The notes beneath the pieces were generated by a model. That model ran no database searches. It was given only the letters and a program-made list of their open reading frames with translations, and had not been told where the DNA came from. A DNA stretch of 64,000 nt. It comes from Pseudomonas farsensis. GTDB lineage: Bacteria > Pseudomonadota > Gammaproteobacteria > Pseudomonadales > Pseudomonadaceae. Location of the stretch: NCBI RefSeq assembly GCF_014268805.2, contig NZ_JABWRF020000002.1, positions 998,001-1,062,000 on the forward strand, in the 5' to 3' direction. The translations under genes and the position numbers were made by a program. Below, piece after piece: positions 27,194-35,464 of this stretch (position 1 is its first letter; every line of letters starts with the position of its first letter).

Positions 27194-30100
27194 GCCAGAC
27201 CTATCGCCTCGCCAGCGGCGGCCGTATCGACCGCAGCAAGGTGCTGAACTTCAGCTTCAACGGCAAGACCTACCAAGGCTATGCCGGCGACACCCTGGCC
27301 GCCGCGCTGCTGGCCAACGGTGTGGATATCGTTGGGCGCAGCTTCAAGTACTCGCGCCCACGCGGCATCATTGCCGCAGGTACCGAAGAGCCGAACGCCA
27401 TCCTGCAGATCGGTTCCAGCGAAGCCACCCAGATCCCTAACGTGCGTGCCACCCAGCAGGCGCTGTATTCGGGCCTGGTAGCCACCAGCACCAACGGCTG
27501 GCCGAACGTCAACACCGACGTCATGGGCATCCTGGGCAAGGTGGGCGGCAGCATGATGCCGCCGGGCTTCTACTACAAAACTTTCATGTACCCCAAATCG
27601 TTCTGGATGACCTACGAGAAGTACATCCGTAAGGCAGCCGGCCTTGGCCGTGCACCGCTGCAGAACGACCCGGACAGCTACGACTACATGAACCAGCACT
27701 GCGACGTGCTGATCGTCGGCGCCGGCCCTGCTGGCCTGGCCGCGGCCCTGGCGGCTGCGCGCAGCGGTGCTCGGGTGATTCTGGCCGATGAACAGGAAGA
27801 GTTCGGCGGCACCTTGCTCGACACCCGCGAAACCCTCGACGGCAAGCCTGCCGCTGAGTGGGTTGCCGCGGTGGTTGCCGAACTCGAAGCGCTGCCAGAC
27901 GTCACCCTGCTGCCACGGGCCACCGTCAACGGCTACCACGACCACAACTTCCTGACCATCCACGAGCGCCTCACCGACCACCTCGGCGACCGCGCCCCGA
28001 TTGGCCAGGTGCGCCAGCGTGTGCACCGTGTGCGGGCCAACCGCGTGGTGCTGGCCGCCGGCGCCCACGAGCGCCCGCTGGTGTACGGCAACAACGACCT
28101 GCCGGGCAACATGCTGGCCGGCGCCGTTTCCACCTACGTGCGCCGTTATGGCGTGGCGCCGGGCCGCAAGCTGGTGCTGTCGACCAACAACGACCATGCC
28201 TACCGTGCAGCCCTGGATTGGCATGATGCCGGCCTGCAAGTGGTGGCCATCGCCGATGCCCGACACAACCCGCGCGGTTCGCTGGTTGAAGAAGCCCGCG
28301 CCAAAGGCATCCGTATCCTGACCTCCAGCGCTGTGATCGAGTCGCGCGGCAGCAAGCACGTTACCGGTGCCCGCGTTGCCGCCATCGACACGCAAGCGCA
28401 CAAAGTCACCAGCCCCGGCGAATGGCTGGACTGCGACCTGGTGGCGACTTCCGGCGGCTACAGCCCGGTGGTCCACCTGGCTTCGCACCTGGGCGGCCGC
28501 CCGGTGTGGCGTGAAGACATCCTCGGCTTCGTACCGGGCGATGCGCCGCAAAAACGTGTGTGTGTCGGCGGTATCAATGGCGTTTATCCACTGGCCGATG
28601 CCATTGCCGATGGTTTTGAAGGCGGCGCTCGCGCGGCCACCGAAGCAGGCTTCAAGGCCAGCGTCGGCAACGTGCCGAAAACCGTGGCGCGCAAGGAAGA
28701 GGCCACCCTGGCACTGTTCCAGGTCCCGCACGACAAGGGCACTGCCCGTGCGCCCAAACAGTTCGTCGACCAGCAGAACGACGTCACCGCCGCAGCTATC
28801 GAGCTGGCGACCCGCGAGGGCTTCGAATCGGTCGAGCACGTCAAACGCTACACCGCGCTGGGTTTTGGCACCGACCAGGGCAAACTGGGCAACATCAATG
28901 GCCTGGCCATTGCCGCCCGTTCGCTGGGCATCGGCATCCCGCAGATGGGCACCACCATGTTCCGCCCCAACTACACGCCGGTGACCTTCGGCGCGGTCGC
29001 GGGCCGTCACTGTGGCCACTTGTTCGAGCCGGTGCGGTTTACCGCCCTGCATGCCTGGCACGTGAAGAACGGCGCCGAGTTCGAGGACGTCGGCCAGTGG
29101 AAGCGCCCGTGGTACTTCCCTAAAGCCGGTGAAGATATCCACGCCGCCGTTGCCCGCGAGTGCAAGGCCGTGCGTGACAGCGTCGGCCTGCTCGACGCCT
29201 CGACCCTGGGCAAGATCGACATCCAGGGCCCGGATGCCCGTGAATTCCTCAACCGCATCTACACCAACGCCTGGACCAAGCTCGATGTGGGCAAGGCGCG
29301 CTACGGCCTGATGTGCAAGGAAGATGGCATGGTCTTCGACGACGGCGTCACTGCCTGCGTCGCCGACAACCACTTCATCATGACCACCACCACCGGCGGC
29401 GCGGCCCGCGTACTGCAGTGGATGGAGCTGTACCTGCAAACCGAATGGCCGGAGCTGAAGGTGTACTTCACCTCGGTGACCGACCACTGGGCGACCATGA
29501 CCTTGTCTGGCCCGAACAGCCGCAAGCTGCTCAGCGAACTGACCGACATCGACATGGACAAGGAAGCCTTCCCGTTCATGACCTGGAAGGAAGGCAAGGT
29601 CGGCGGCGTGCCGGCCCGGGTGTTCCGCATCTCGTTCACCGGCGAGCTGTCGTACGAAGTCAACGTGCAGGCCAACTACGCCATGGGCGTACTGGAAAAG
29701 ATCGTCGAGGCCGGCAAGAAGTACAACCTGACCCCGTACGGCACCGAGACCATGCACGTACTGCGCGCCGAGAAGGGCTTCATCATCGTTGGCCAGGACA
29801 CCGACGGTTCGATGACCGCCGATGACCTCAACATGAGCTGGTGTGTGGGCCGCAACAAACCGTACTCGTGGATTGGCCTGCGTGGCATGAACCGTGAGGA
29901 CGTGGTGCGCGAGAACCGCAAGCAGCTGGTCGGCCTCAAGCCTGTGGACCCGAACGTGTGGCTGCCCGAAGGCGCCCAGTTGGTGTTCGACCCCAAGCAG
30001 CCGATCCCGATGGACATGGTTGGCCACGTCACCTCCAGCTACGCCTCCAACTCCCTGGGCTATTCGTTCGCCATGGGTGTAGTCAAGGGCGGCCTGAAGC

Positions 30101-30207
30101 GCATGGGCGAGCGGGTGTATTCGCCGCAGGCCGATGGCAGCGTGATCGAGGCAGAAATCGTGTCTTCGGTGTTCTTCGATCCGAAGGGTGAGCGGCAGAA
30201 CGTCTAA
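27190..30207 (+). CDS. soxA: sarcosine oxidase alpha subunit
   Basis: 1005 residues. An N-terminal 2Fe-2S-like fold without the cluster cysteines (LNFSFNGKTYQGYAGDTLAAALLANGV) is followed by a Rossmann domain (VLIVGAGPAGLAAALAAARSGARVILAD). The C-terminal ~380 residues are a GcvT-like aminomethyltransferase that binds folate (LLDASTLGKIDIQGPDAREFLNRIYTN). It channels the methyl carbon of sarcosine to 5,10-methylene-THF. ATG 27190 overlaps the soxD stop; a longer frame upstream of it is a shadow of soxD. Confidence 0.96.
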   Translation: MSQTYRLASGGRIDRSKVLNFSFNGKTYQGYAGDTLAAALLANGVDIVGRSFKYSRPRGIIAAGTEEPNAILQIGSSEATQIPNVRATQQALYSGLVATSTNGWPNVNTDVMGILGKVGGSMMPPGFYYKTFMYPKSFWMTYEKYIRKAAGLGRAPLQNDPDSYDYMNQHCDVLIVGAGPAGLAAALAAARSGARVILADEQEEFGGTLLDTRETLDGKPAAEWVAAVVAELEALPDVTLLPRATVNGYHDHNFLTIHERLTDHLGDRAPIGQVRQRVHRVRANRVVLAAGAHERPLVYGNNDLPGNMLAGAVSTYVRRYGVAPGRKLVLSTNNDHAYRAALDWHDAGLQVVAIADARHNPRGSLVEEARAKGIRILTSSAVIESRGSKHVTGARVAAIDTQAHKVTSPGEWLDCDLVATSGGYSPVVHLASHLGGRPVWREDILGFVPGDAPQKRVCVGGINGVYPLADAIADGFEGGARAATEAGFKASVGNVPKTVARKEEATLALFQVPHDKGTARAPKQFVDQQNDVTAAAIELATREGFESVEHVKRYTALGFGTDQGKLGNINGLAIAARSLGIGIPQMGTTMFRPNYTPVTFGAVAGRHCGHLFEPVRFTALHAWHVKNGAEFEDVGQWKRPWYFPKAGEDIHAAVARECKAVRDSVGLLDASTLGKIDIQGPDAREFLNRIYTNAWTKLDVGKARYGLMCKEDGMVFDDGVTACVADNHFIMTTTTGGAARVLQWMELYLQTEWPELKVYFTSVTDHWATMTLSGPNSRKLLSELTDIDMDKEAFPFMTWKEGKVGGVPARVFRISFTGELSYEVNVQANYAMGVLEKIVEAGKKYNLTPYGTETMHVLRAEKGFIIVGQDTDGSMTADDLNMSWCVGRNKPYSWIGLRGMNREDVVRENRKQLVGLKPVDPNVWLPEGAQLVFDPKQPIPMDMVGHVTSSYASNSLGYSFAMGVVKGGLKRMGERVYSPQADGSVIEAEIVSSVFFDPKGERQNV

Positions 30208-30232
30208 GGCCCCGGCTGGTGACAGCGGACAC

Positions 30233-30305
30233 TGTCGGAGCGGGCTTGACCCGCGATGCAATGGAGGCCTCGACGCCCCCATCGCGGGGCAAGCCCGCTC
30301 CCACG
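30233..30305. repeat. inverted class I REP pair between soxA and soxG
   Basis: GGAGCGGGCTTGACCCGCGA and its inverse (ATCGCGGGGCAAGCCCGCTC) face each other across about 25 bp. The pair lies inside the sox operon, in a 143-bp gap where most sox genes are 4-17 nt apart. It may alter soxG stoichiometry. Confidence 0.9.
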
Positions 30306-30350
30306 GTGCCGATGTCGATCTGACCCACAAGAATTCAAGGCAGGTAACAA

Positions 30351-30983
30351 ATGAGCGCTATCAACGTCTACCAGCAAAACCCCGGCGCCGACGCCAAGGC
30401 CCAGTCGCCACTGCACCACGCCGACCTGGCCAGCCTGGTCGGCAAAGGCCGCAACAACGCAGGCGTGACCCTGCGTGAAAAGAAATTCCTCGGCCACCTG
30501 ACCCTGCGTGGTGATGGCCATGACCAGGCCTTCGCCGGCGGCGTGCACAAGGCCCTGGGCCTTGAGCTACCGGTGGCGCTGACCGTGGTTGCCAACGGCG
30601 ACACGTCGTTGCAATGGGTCGGCCCCGACGAGTGGCTGTTGATCGTGCCTGGCGGCCAGGAGTTTGCGGTCGAGCAGAAGCTGCGCGAGGCCCTCGACGG
30701 CCAGCACATTCAGATCGTCAACGTCAGTGGCGGGCAGAGCTTGCTGGAACTGCGCGGCCCGAACGTACGCGAAGTGCTGATGAAATCCACCAGCTATGAT
30801 GTTCACCCAAACAACTTCCCGGTGGGCAAGGCGGTGGGCACGGTGTTCGCCAAGTCGCAACTGGTGATCCGCCGCACCGGCGAAGACACCTGGGAACTGG
30901 TGGTGCGCCGCAGCTTCTCCGACTACTGGTGGCTGTGGTTGCAGGACGCCTCGGCCGAGTACGGCCTGGCCATCGAAGCCTAA
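30351..30983 (+). CDS. soxG: sarcosine oxidase gamma subunit
   Basis: 210 residues of the SoxG family, related to the first part of GcvT (LREKKFLGHLTLRGDG, LQWVGPDEWLLIVPGGQE, ELRGPNVREVLMKSTSYDVHPNNFPVGKAVGTVFAKSQLVIRR). It is a structural subunit of heterotetrameric sarcosine oxidase. AGGTAACAA precedes ATG 30351. It is cotranscribed with purU, 12 nt downstream. Confidence 0.94.
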   Translation: MSAINVYQQNPGADAKAQSPLHHADLASLVGKGRNNAGVTLREKKFLGHLTLRGDGHDQAFAGGVHKALGLELPVALTVVANGDTSLQWVGPDEWLLIVPGGQEFAVEQKLREALDGQHIQIVNVSGGQSLLELRGPNVREVLMKSTSYDVHPNNFPVGKAVGTVFAKSQLVIRRTGEDTWELVVRRSFSDYWWLWLQDASAEYGLAIEA

Positions 30984-30995
30984 GGAGTACACAGC

Positions 30996-31853
30996 ATGAG
31001 TCGGGCACCGGACACCTGGATTCTCACTGCCGACTGCCCGAGCATGCTCGGCACCGTCGATGTGGTGACGCGTCACCTCTATGAGCAGCGCTGCTACGTC
31101 ACCGAGCACCACTCCTTCGACGACCGGCTGTCGGGGCGGTTTTTCATTCGCGTGGAATTCCGCGCCCCGGACGGTTTCGACGAACATGCGTTTCGCGCAG
31201 GCCTTGCCGAGCGCAGTGAAGCGTTCGGCATGGCGTTCGAGCTGATCGCGCCCAATCACCGCCCCAAGGTGGTGATCATGGTGTCCAAGGCCGACCATTG
31301 CCTGAACGATTTGCTGTATCGCCAGCGCATCGGCCAGTTGGGCATGGACGTGGTGGCGGTGGTCTCCAACCACCCCGACCTTGAGCCCCTGGCGCATTGG
31401 CACAAGATTCCCTACTACCACTTCGCCCTCGACCCCAATGACAAACCGGCGCAGGAGCGCAAGGTGTTGCAGGTGATCGAGGATACCGGTGCGGAGCTGG
31501 TGATCCTTGCCCGCTACATGCAGGTGCTGTCGCCGGAGCTGTGTCGCCAGCTCGATGGCCGGGCAATCAACATTCACCACTCGCTGCTGCCCGGCTTCAA
31601 GGGCGCCAAGCCTTACCACCAGGCCTACAACAAGGGTGTGAAGATGGTCGGTGCCACCGCGCACTACATCAACAACGACCTCGACGAAGGCCCGATCATC
31701 GCCCAGGGCGTCGAGGTGGTGGACCATAGCCACTACCCCGAAGACCTGATTGCCAAGGGGCGCGATATCGAATGCCTGACCCTGGCGCGGGCGGTGGGGT
31801 ATCACATTGAGAAGCGGGTGTTCTTGAACGCCAATCGGACGGTTGTTCTTTGA
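30996..31853 (+). CDS. purU: formyltetrahydrofolate deformylase
   Basis: 285 residues. An N-terminal ACT domain (WILTADCPSMLGTVDVVTRHLYEQRCYVTEHHSF) is joined to a formyltransferase-like domain with INIHHSLLPGFKGAKPYHQAYNKGVKMVGATAHYINNDLDEGPIIAQ, containing the catalytic Asn/His/Asp set. It hydrolyses 10-formyl-THF to formate and THF, regenerating the folate used by sarcosine oxidase. AAGGAG precedes ATG 30996. Confidence 0.95.
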   Translation: MSRAPDTWILTADCPSMLGTVDVVTRHLYEQRCYVTEHHSFDDRLSGRFFIRVEFRAPDGFDEHAFRAGLAERSEAFGMAFELIAPNHRPKVVIMVSKADHCLNDLLYRQRIGQLGMDVVAVVSNHPDLEPLAHWHKIPYYHFALDPNDKPAQERKVLQVIEDTGAELVILARYMQVLSPELCRQLDGRAINIHHSLLPGFKGAKPYHQAYNKGVKMVGATAHYINNDLDEGPIIAQGVEVVDHSHYPEDLIAKGRDIECLTLARAVGYHIEKRVFLNANRTVVL

Positions 31854-31926
31854 AATTGGGGGCGCGAGCAGATCCGGTTAATGGAGTCCTGTTTTGCGCT
31901 GTCACGTTATCACGGCCCAGCGTGAA

Positions 31927-32826
31927 TTATTGGGACGGGTCCCGTATACGGCTCGTGCCTCGAGACAATGTGTTGGCGGCCGGGTTGAACAGATTTAGAT
32001 AAGCAGTCAGCTCAGGGTTCTGGTTTTTCATGATCTGGCTATGCACTCTTTCACGTGCCTCCTCTTTACGGATGCCGAGCCCCGGGTTTTCAATGACTGA
32101 GGCGAGGTCTTCGAATTGAGGTGACGCCATGAAAACGTCAAGGTTTCTTGAAGAGCGTTTTGCGATCCATGGTTCTAGTGCTGGGTCGGCCTTGCTCAAA
32201 TTGTTGAGGGCTCCGTCCGGCAGGTAGTCCAGTACCTTGTCGAGCAAGTGGTCGTCGTGCAAGGCCATTTCTCTGGGGACATTTATCTTGATGGGCGAGC
32301 GCGCTCGTACTAGAGAAGGACGGAATTGCGTCCTGTAGCCATGGGTTCGCGTTTTGAATCCAATAACGTGGCCTGAAGGATCATCACGATTGACAGGGTC
32401 ACAGCCACAGTAGGCGTAAGTATTTATGCCACCCGCATCAAAAGGGCTCCAACTGTCCGGCGCGTTGAATCGCCTCAGCGCGGGCATGTACAGCCTGTAG
32501 CCATTTCCCAATAAGTAACCTGCCGTCAGGGCGTCGATGCATTCGCCGTTGAACCCTGCCAGCGTGCGCGTCGAAGGCTGTGACGCGGCATGCCCATAGG
32601 CTGTGAAGCAATGGTTTTCACCCTCGCCGCTGCCGGGCTGCACATGCAGGACGGAGCCGTTATGGTCGTTTTCCAGAAGGGCTGTGGCCTGCCTGGCACC
32701 GGCCGCCAGCTCGGCCAGGAGCATATTGGCGGCGCGTAGGAGTACATGGTGTTGGTCCTGCTGCCTTACAGTTACCGGAATACCATTCTGGTAGAAAACT
32801 TGTGTGATGCACGCTTGCGCTTTCAC
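31927..32826 (-). CDS. orphan mini-Rhs protein with F-box-like tail
   Basis: 299 residues from a GTG at 32826. An AGGAG lies 6 nt upstream, and the N terminus (VKAQACITQVFYQNG) aligns with the other mini-Rhs protein at 34352-35251; an ATG at 32880 has no good ribosome site. RHS core: GSVLHVQPGS...FTAYGHAA, GYLLGNGYRLYMPALRRFNAPDSWSPFDAGGINTYAYCGCDPVNRDDPSGH. The tail (from about residue 165) contains HDDHLLDKVLDYLPDGALNN, resembling an F-box helix. No immunity gene accompanies it; it is convergent with purU (73-bp gap). Confidence 0.7.
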   Translation of the reverse strand: MKAQACITQVFYQNGIPVTVRQQDQHHVLLRAANMLLAELAAGARQATALLENDHNGSVLHVQPGSGEGENHCFTAYGHAASQPSTRTLAGFNGECIDALTAGYLLGNGYRLYMPALRRFNAPDSWSPFDAGGINTYAYCGCDPVNRDDPSGHVIGFKTRTHGYRTQFRPSLVRARSPIKINVPREMALHDDHLLDKVLDYLPDGALNNLSKADPALEPWIAKRSSRNLDVFMASPQFEDLASVIENPGLGIRKEEARERVHSQIMKNQNPELTAYLNLFNPAANTLSRGTSRIRDPSQ

Positions 32827-33106
32827 CAGAGGCTCCTGATTGTTGCCGCGGCGCTTTGCGGTCTTGGTCGGATGGTACATGCACGCCTGGCCAGTGGGTA
32901 CTGATAGAAATGCTAGTCAGCCAGCCTCGTGTCCCCGCTCTCTGCGCCAGCGCGGCGCGCCGCAAACAGGCATCCCCCTGTCGCAACCAGTCACTGCCCC
33001 GTCCCCCATCAAGCCCACAATTCCCTTATCCAGTAACACATGCCGCCCATGGATGGCGGCGGGTTCAACCAACGCTGCATAAATACAAATCAAGCGAGGT
33101 AAGAGC
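32827..33106. promoter_or_regulatory. divergent mini-Rhs/fdhA intergenic region
   Basis: No gene is supported in these 280 bp. They include the mini-Rhs upstream motif (TACTGATAGAAATGCTAG, 32899-32916, read on the minus strand) and, near the right end, the fdhA ribosome site GAGGTAAG. Confidence 0.6.
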
Positions 33107-34306
33107 ATGTCTGGTAATCGTGGAGTGGTGTATCGCGGCGCTGGCAAGGTCGAGGTACAGAATATCGACTACCCCAAGATGCAGGACCCGCGCGGCAAGA
33201 AGATCGAGCACGGCGTGATCCTCAAGGTGGTTTCCACCAACATTTGCGGCTCCGACCAGCACATGGTCCGCGGCCGCACCACTGCCCAGGTCGGCCTGGT
33301 GCTGGGCCACGAAATCACCGGTGAAGTCATCGAGCTTGGCCGCGACGTCGAGCGTTTGAAAATCGGCGACCTGGTGTCGGTGCCATTCAACGTCGCCTGT
33401 GGCCGCTGCCGCTCCTGCAAAGAAATGCACACCGGCGTCTGCCTGACTGTAAACCCGGCCCGCGCCGGTGGCGCCTACGGCTACGTCGACATGGGCGACT
33501 GGACCGGCGGGCAGGCCGAATACGTGCTGGTACCGTATGCCGACTTCAACCTGCTGAAACTGCCTGACCGCGACAAGGCCATGGAGAAAATCCGCGACCT
33601 GACCTGCCTGTCAGACATCCTGCCCACCGGTTACCACGGCGCAGTTACCGCAGGCGTCGGCCCTGGCAGCACCGTCTATGTAGCCGGTGCCGGCCCCGTC
33701 GGCCTTGCCGCTGCCGCCTCGGCGCGCCTGCTGGGTGCGGCCTGCGTGATCGTCGGCGACCTCAACCCGCTGCGCCTGGCCCACGCCAAGTCCCAGGGCT
33801 TTGAGGTGGTCGACCTGTCCAAGGACACCCCGCTGCACGAGCAGATCATCGACATTCTGGGCGAGCCAGAAGTGGACTGCGCCGTTGACGCCGTCGGCTT
33901 CGAAGCCCGCGGCCACGGCCATGAAGGCGCCAAGCACGAGGCCCCCGCCACTGTGCTGAACTCGCTGATGCAGGTGACCCGCGTAGCCGGCAACATCGGT
34001 ATTCCGGGCCTGTATGTGACCGAAGACCCAGGCGCGGTAGATGCCGCTGCCAAAATCGGCGCACTGAGCATCCGCTTTGGCCTGGGCTGGGCCAAATCGC
34101 ACAGCTTCCACACCGGCCAGACCCCAACCATGAAGTACAACCGCCAGCTGATGCAGGCGATCATGTGGGACCGCATCAACATTGCCGAAGTGGTGGGCGT
34201 GCAGGTGATCAGCCTGGATCAGGCGCCGGAAGGCTACGGCGAGTTCGATGCCGGCGTGCCGAAAAAGTTTGTGATTGATCCGCACAAGACGTTTAGTGCG
34301 GCGTGA
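33107..34306 (+). CDS. fdhA: glutathione-independent formaldehyde dehydrogenase
   Basis: 399 residues, the length of the P. putida enzyme. It is a zinc-dependent medium-chain dehydrogenase with catalytic zinc motif NICGSDQHMVRGR and GHE (LGHEITGEV), structural zinc cysteines in CGRCRSCKEMHTGVC, and NAD motif VAGAGPVGLAAAASARLLGA. The family oxidises formaldehyde using a tightly held NAD. It detoxifies the formaldehyde made by GbcAB, DgcAB and Sox. GAGGTAAG precedes ATG 33107; a strong terminator follows. Confidence 0.95.
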   Translation: MSGNRGVVYRGAGKVEVQNIDYPKMQDPRGKKIEHGVILKVVSTNICGSDQHMVRGRTTAQVGLVLGHEITGEVIELGRDVERLKIGDLVSVPFNVACGRCRSCKEMHTGVCLTVNPARAGGAYGYVDMGDWTGGQAEYVLVPYADFNLLKLPDRDKAMEKIRDLTCLSDILPTGYHGAVTAGVGPGSTVYVAGAGPVGLAAAASARLLGAACVIVGDLNPLRLAHAKSQGFEVVDLSKDTPLHEQIIDILGEPEVDCAVDAVGFEARGHGHEGAKHEAPATVLNSLMQVTRVAGNIGIPGLYVTEDPGAVDAAAKIGALSIRFGLGWAKSHSFHTGQTPTMKYNRQLMQAIMWDRINIAEVVGVQVISLDQAPEGYGEFDAGVPKKFVIDPHKTFSAA

Positions 34307-34313
34307 TGTGAAG

Positions 34314-34345
34314 TAATAAAGCCCCTCTGTTGAGGGGCTTTATTA
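34314..34345. terminator. bidirectional Rho-independent terminator
   Basis: A perfect 14-bp stem TAATAAAGCCCCTC / GAGGGGCTTTATTA has loop TGTT. A- and T-rich ends on both sides let it serve both fdhA (rightward) and the convergent mini-Rhs gene (leftward). Confidence 0.93.
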
Positions 34346-34351
34346 TCGGGC

Positions 34352-35251
34352 CTATCGATTATTGGGGCTATAGGGCGGAGGTGGTACCGGGTCAGTCCTG
34401 CTCCTAATAATGGCTGCCTTATCTTTTGCAATTTTCGAAGCATTGAGACGCTCGTTTAGTTCTGCTATTTCTGATTTGCTGATTTTTTTTCCTTTATGAT
34501 CCTTTATCAGGATTTTGAGTATAGATCTATTGTTGGATATTTGCTGTTGGTGTAGTTCTTTTTGATTTGCGTCTAGATCTTTCTGTAGAAGGTCTTTTGC
34601 TTTAGTGATGGTTGTTTCATTGGCCCCGGGTTGTTCTGTATAAGACGGCAAGGCGCGAGAGTTTGGGCTATTTTGGCCTGTTGCTATTTTTTGCTCGGCC
34701 GTCGGGCCAACAGTGGGTGAAACCTTGGAGGAGCCAGGCCTGCGGAAATGTAAAGCGTTTCCTATTCCTTTGAATAGGCTAGTAAACCAGTTCTGGCCAG
34801 AGGGATCTATGCGGTTCACAGGGTCGCCGCCGCAATAGGCATATGCATTTATTCCGCCTTCAGCAAAAGGGCTGACACTGTCGGGTGACACAAAGCGCAT
34901 GAGTGCTGGGTGATAGCTACGGTGGTAACCAGTACCCAGCAAGTAGTAATGCGACAGAGCTTCTAAATACTCACCCGTGAAGCCTGTGAGATTTTTCTCG
35001 GAATTTAACGTTGGATCGTGTCCGTATGGCGTGAACCTGTGGTGTTCATCGTCGGTATCTGCCTGCACAGTAAGGACCGACCCTTGTTGGTCCGTAGCTA
35101 ATAAATTCGCCCCGCCGGCATCTGTAGTCTGTTGCTCGGCCAGCAACATATCGCGAGTGCGAACGATGGAGCGCCGCTGCAGGCCTTGGATGACAGTGCC
35201 CAAATTTTTGCCCTTGTAAAAGAAGAGCATATTATTCGACTGCCCTTTCAT
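34352..35251 (-). CDS. orphan mini-Rhs protein with AT-rich coiled-coil tail
   Basis: 299 residues from ATG 35251, which has AAGGAG upstream. Residues 1-150 contain the RHS core: LLATDQQGSVLTVQ, HHRFTPYGHDP, LTGFTGEYLEALSHYYLLGTGY, HPALMRFVSPDSVSPFAEGG and NAYAYCGGDPVNRIDPSGQN. The tail is polar and probably coiled coil (KAKDLLQKDLDANQKELHQQQ) and ends with a proline stretch PVPPPPYSP. The tail's DNA (about 34420-34680) is much richer in A+T than its neighbours, suggesting separate ancestry. No immunity gene is adjacent; the convergent terminator and fdhA follow. Confidence 0.75.
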   Translation of the reverse strand: MKGQSNNMLFFYKGKNLGTVIQGLQRRSIVRTRDMLLAEQQTTDAGGANLLATDQQGSVLTVQADTDDEHHRFTPYGHDPTLNSEKNLTGFTGEYLEALSHYYLLGTGYHRSYHPALMRFVSPDSVSPFAEGGINAYAYCGGDPVNRIDPSGQNWFTSLFKGIGNALHFRRPGSSKVSPTVGPTAEQKIATGQNSPNSRALPSYTEQPGANETTITKAKDLLQKDLDANQKELHQQQISNNRSILKILIKDHKGKKISKSEIAELNERLNASKIAKDKAAIIRSRTDPVPPPPYSPNNR

Positions 35252-35464
35252 GGGAATCTCCTTCTGCAGTGGGTGAGCGGCGTTACAAGAGGATATTGAA
35301 CAGGGAACAGGCTTGCGGCTACTGACAAAAATGCTAGGTAGGCGTGGTCGCGATGCAAGCCCGCTGTCGCGCTGGCACCGCCGACCACCGGCCTGGAACA
35401 AAGGTCCGGCCCCTCAGTCGAATGCCTCGTTTCCCGGCCATTCCGGCCGTTGAGGTCCTTCCCG
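35252..35464. promoter_or_regulatory. divergent mini-Rhs/DUF2780 intergenic region
   Basis: It includes the mini-Rhs upstream motif TACTGACAAAAATGCTAG (35320-35337, read on the minus strand), which differs at only two positions from that at 32899-32916. No other recognised element. Confidence 0.6.

Noticed and set aside
24274..30330. Leftward open frames of 934 and 1068 codons opposite glyA-soxA
   Set aside because: Composition is typical of antisense frames and both overlap fully recognisable sox genes; no ribosome sites or domains.
32826..32880. ATG start at 32880 for the second mini-Rhs gene
   Set aside because: No ribosome site precedes it; GTG at 32826 has AGGAG and aligns with the N terminus of the third mini-Rhs protein.
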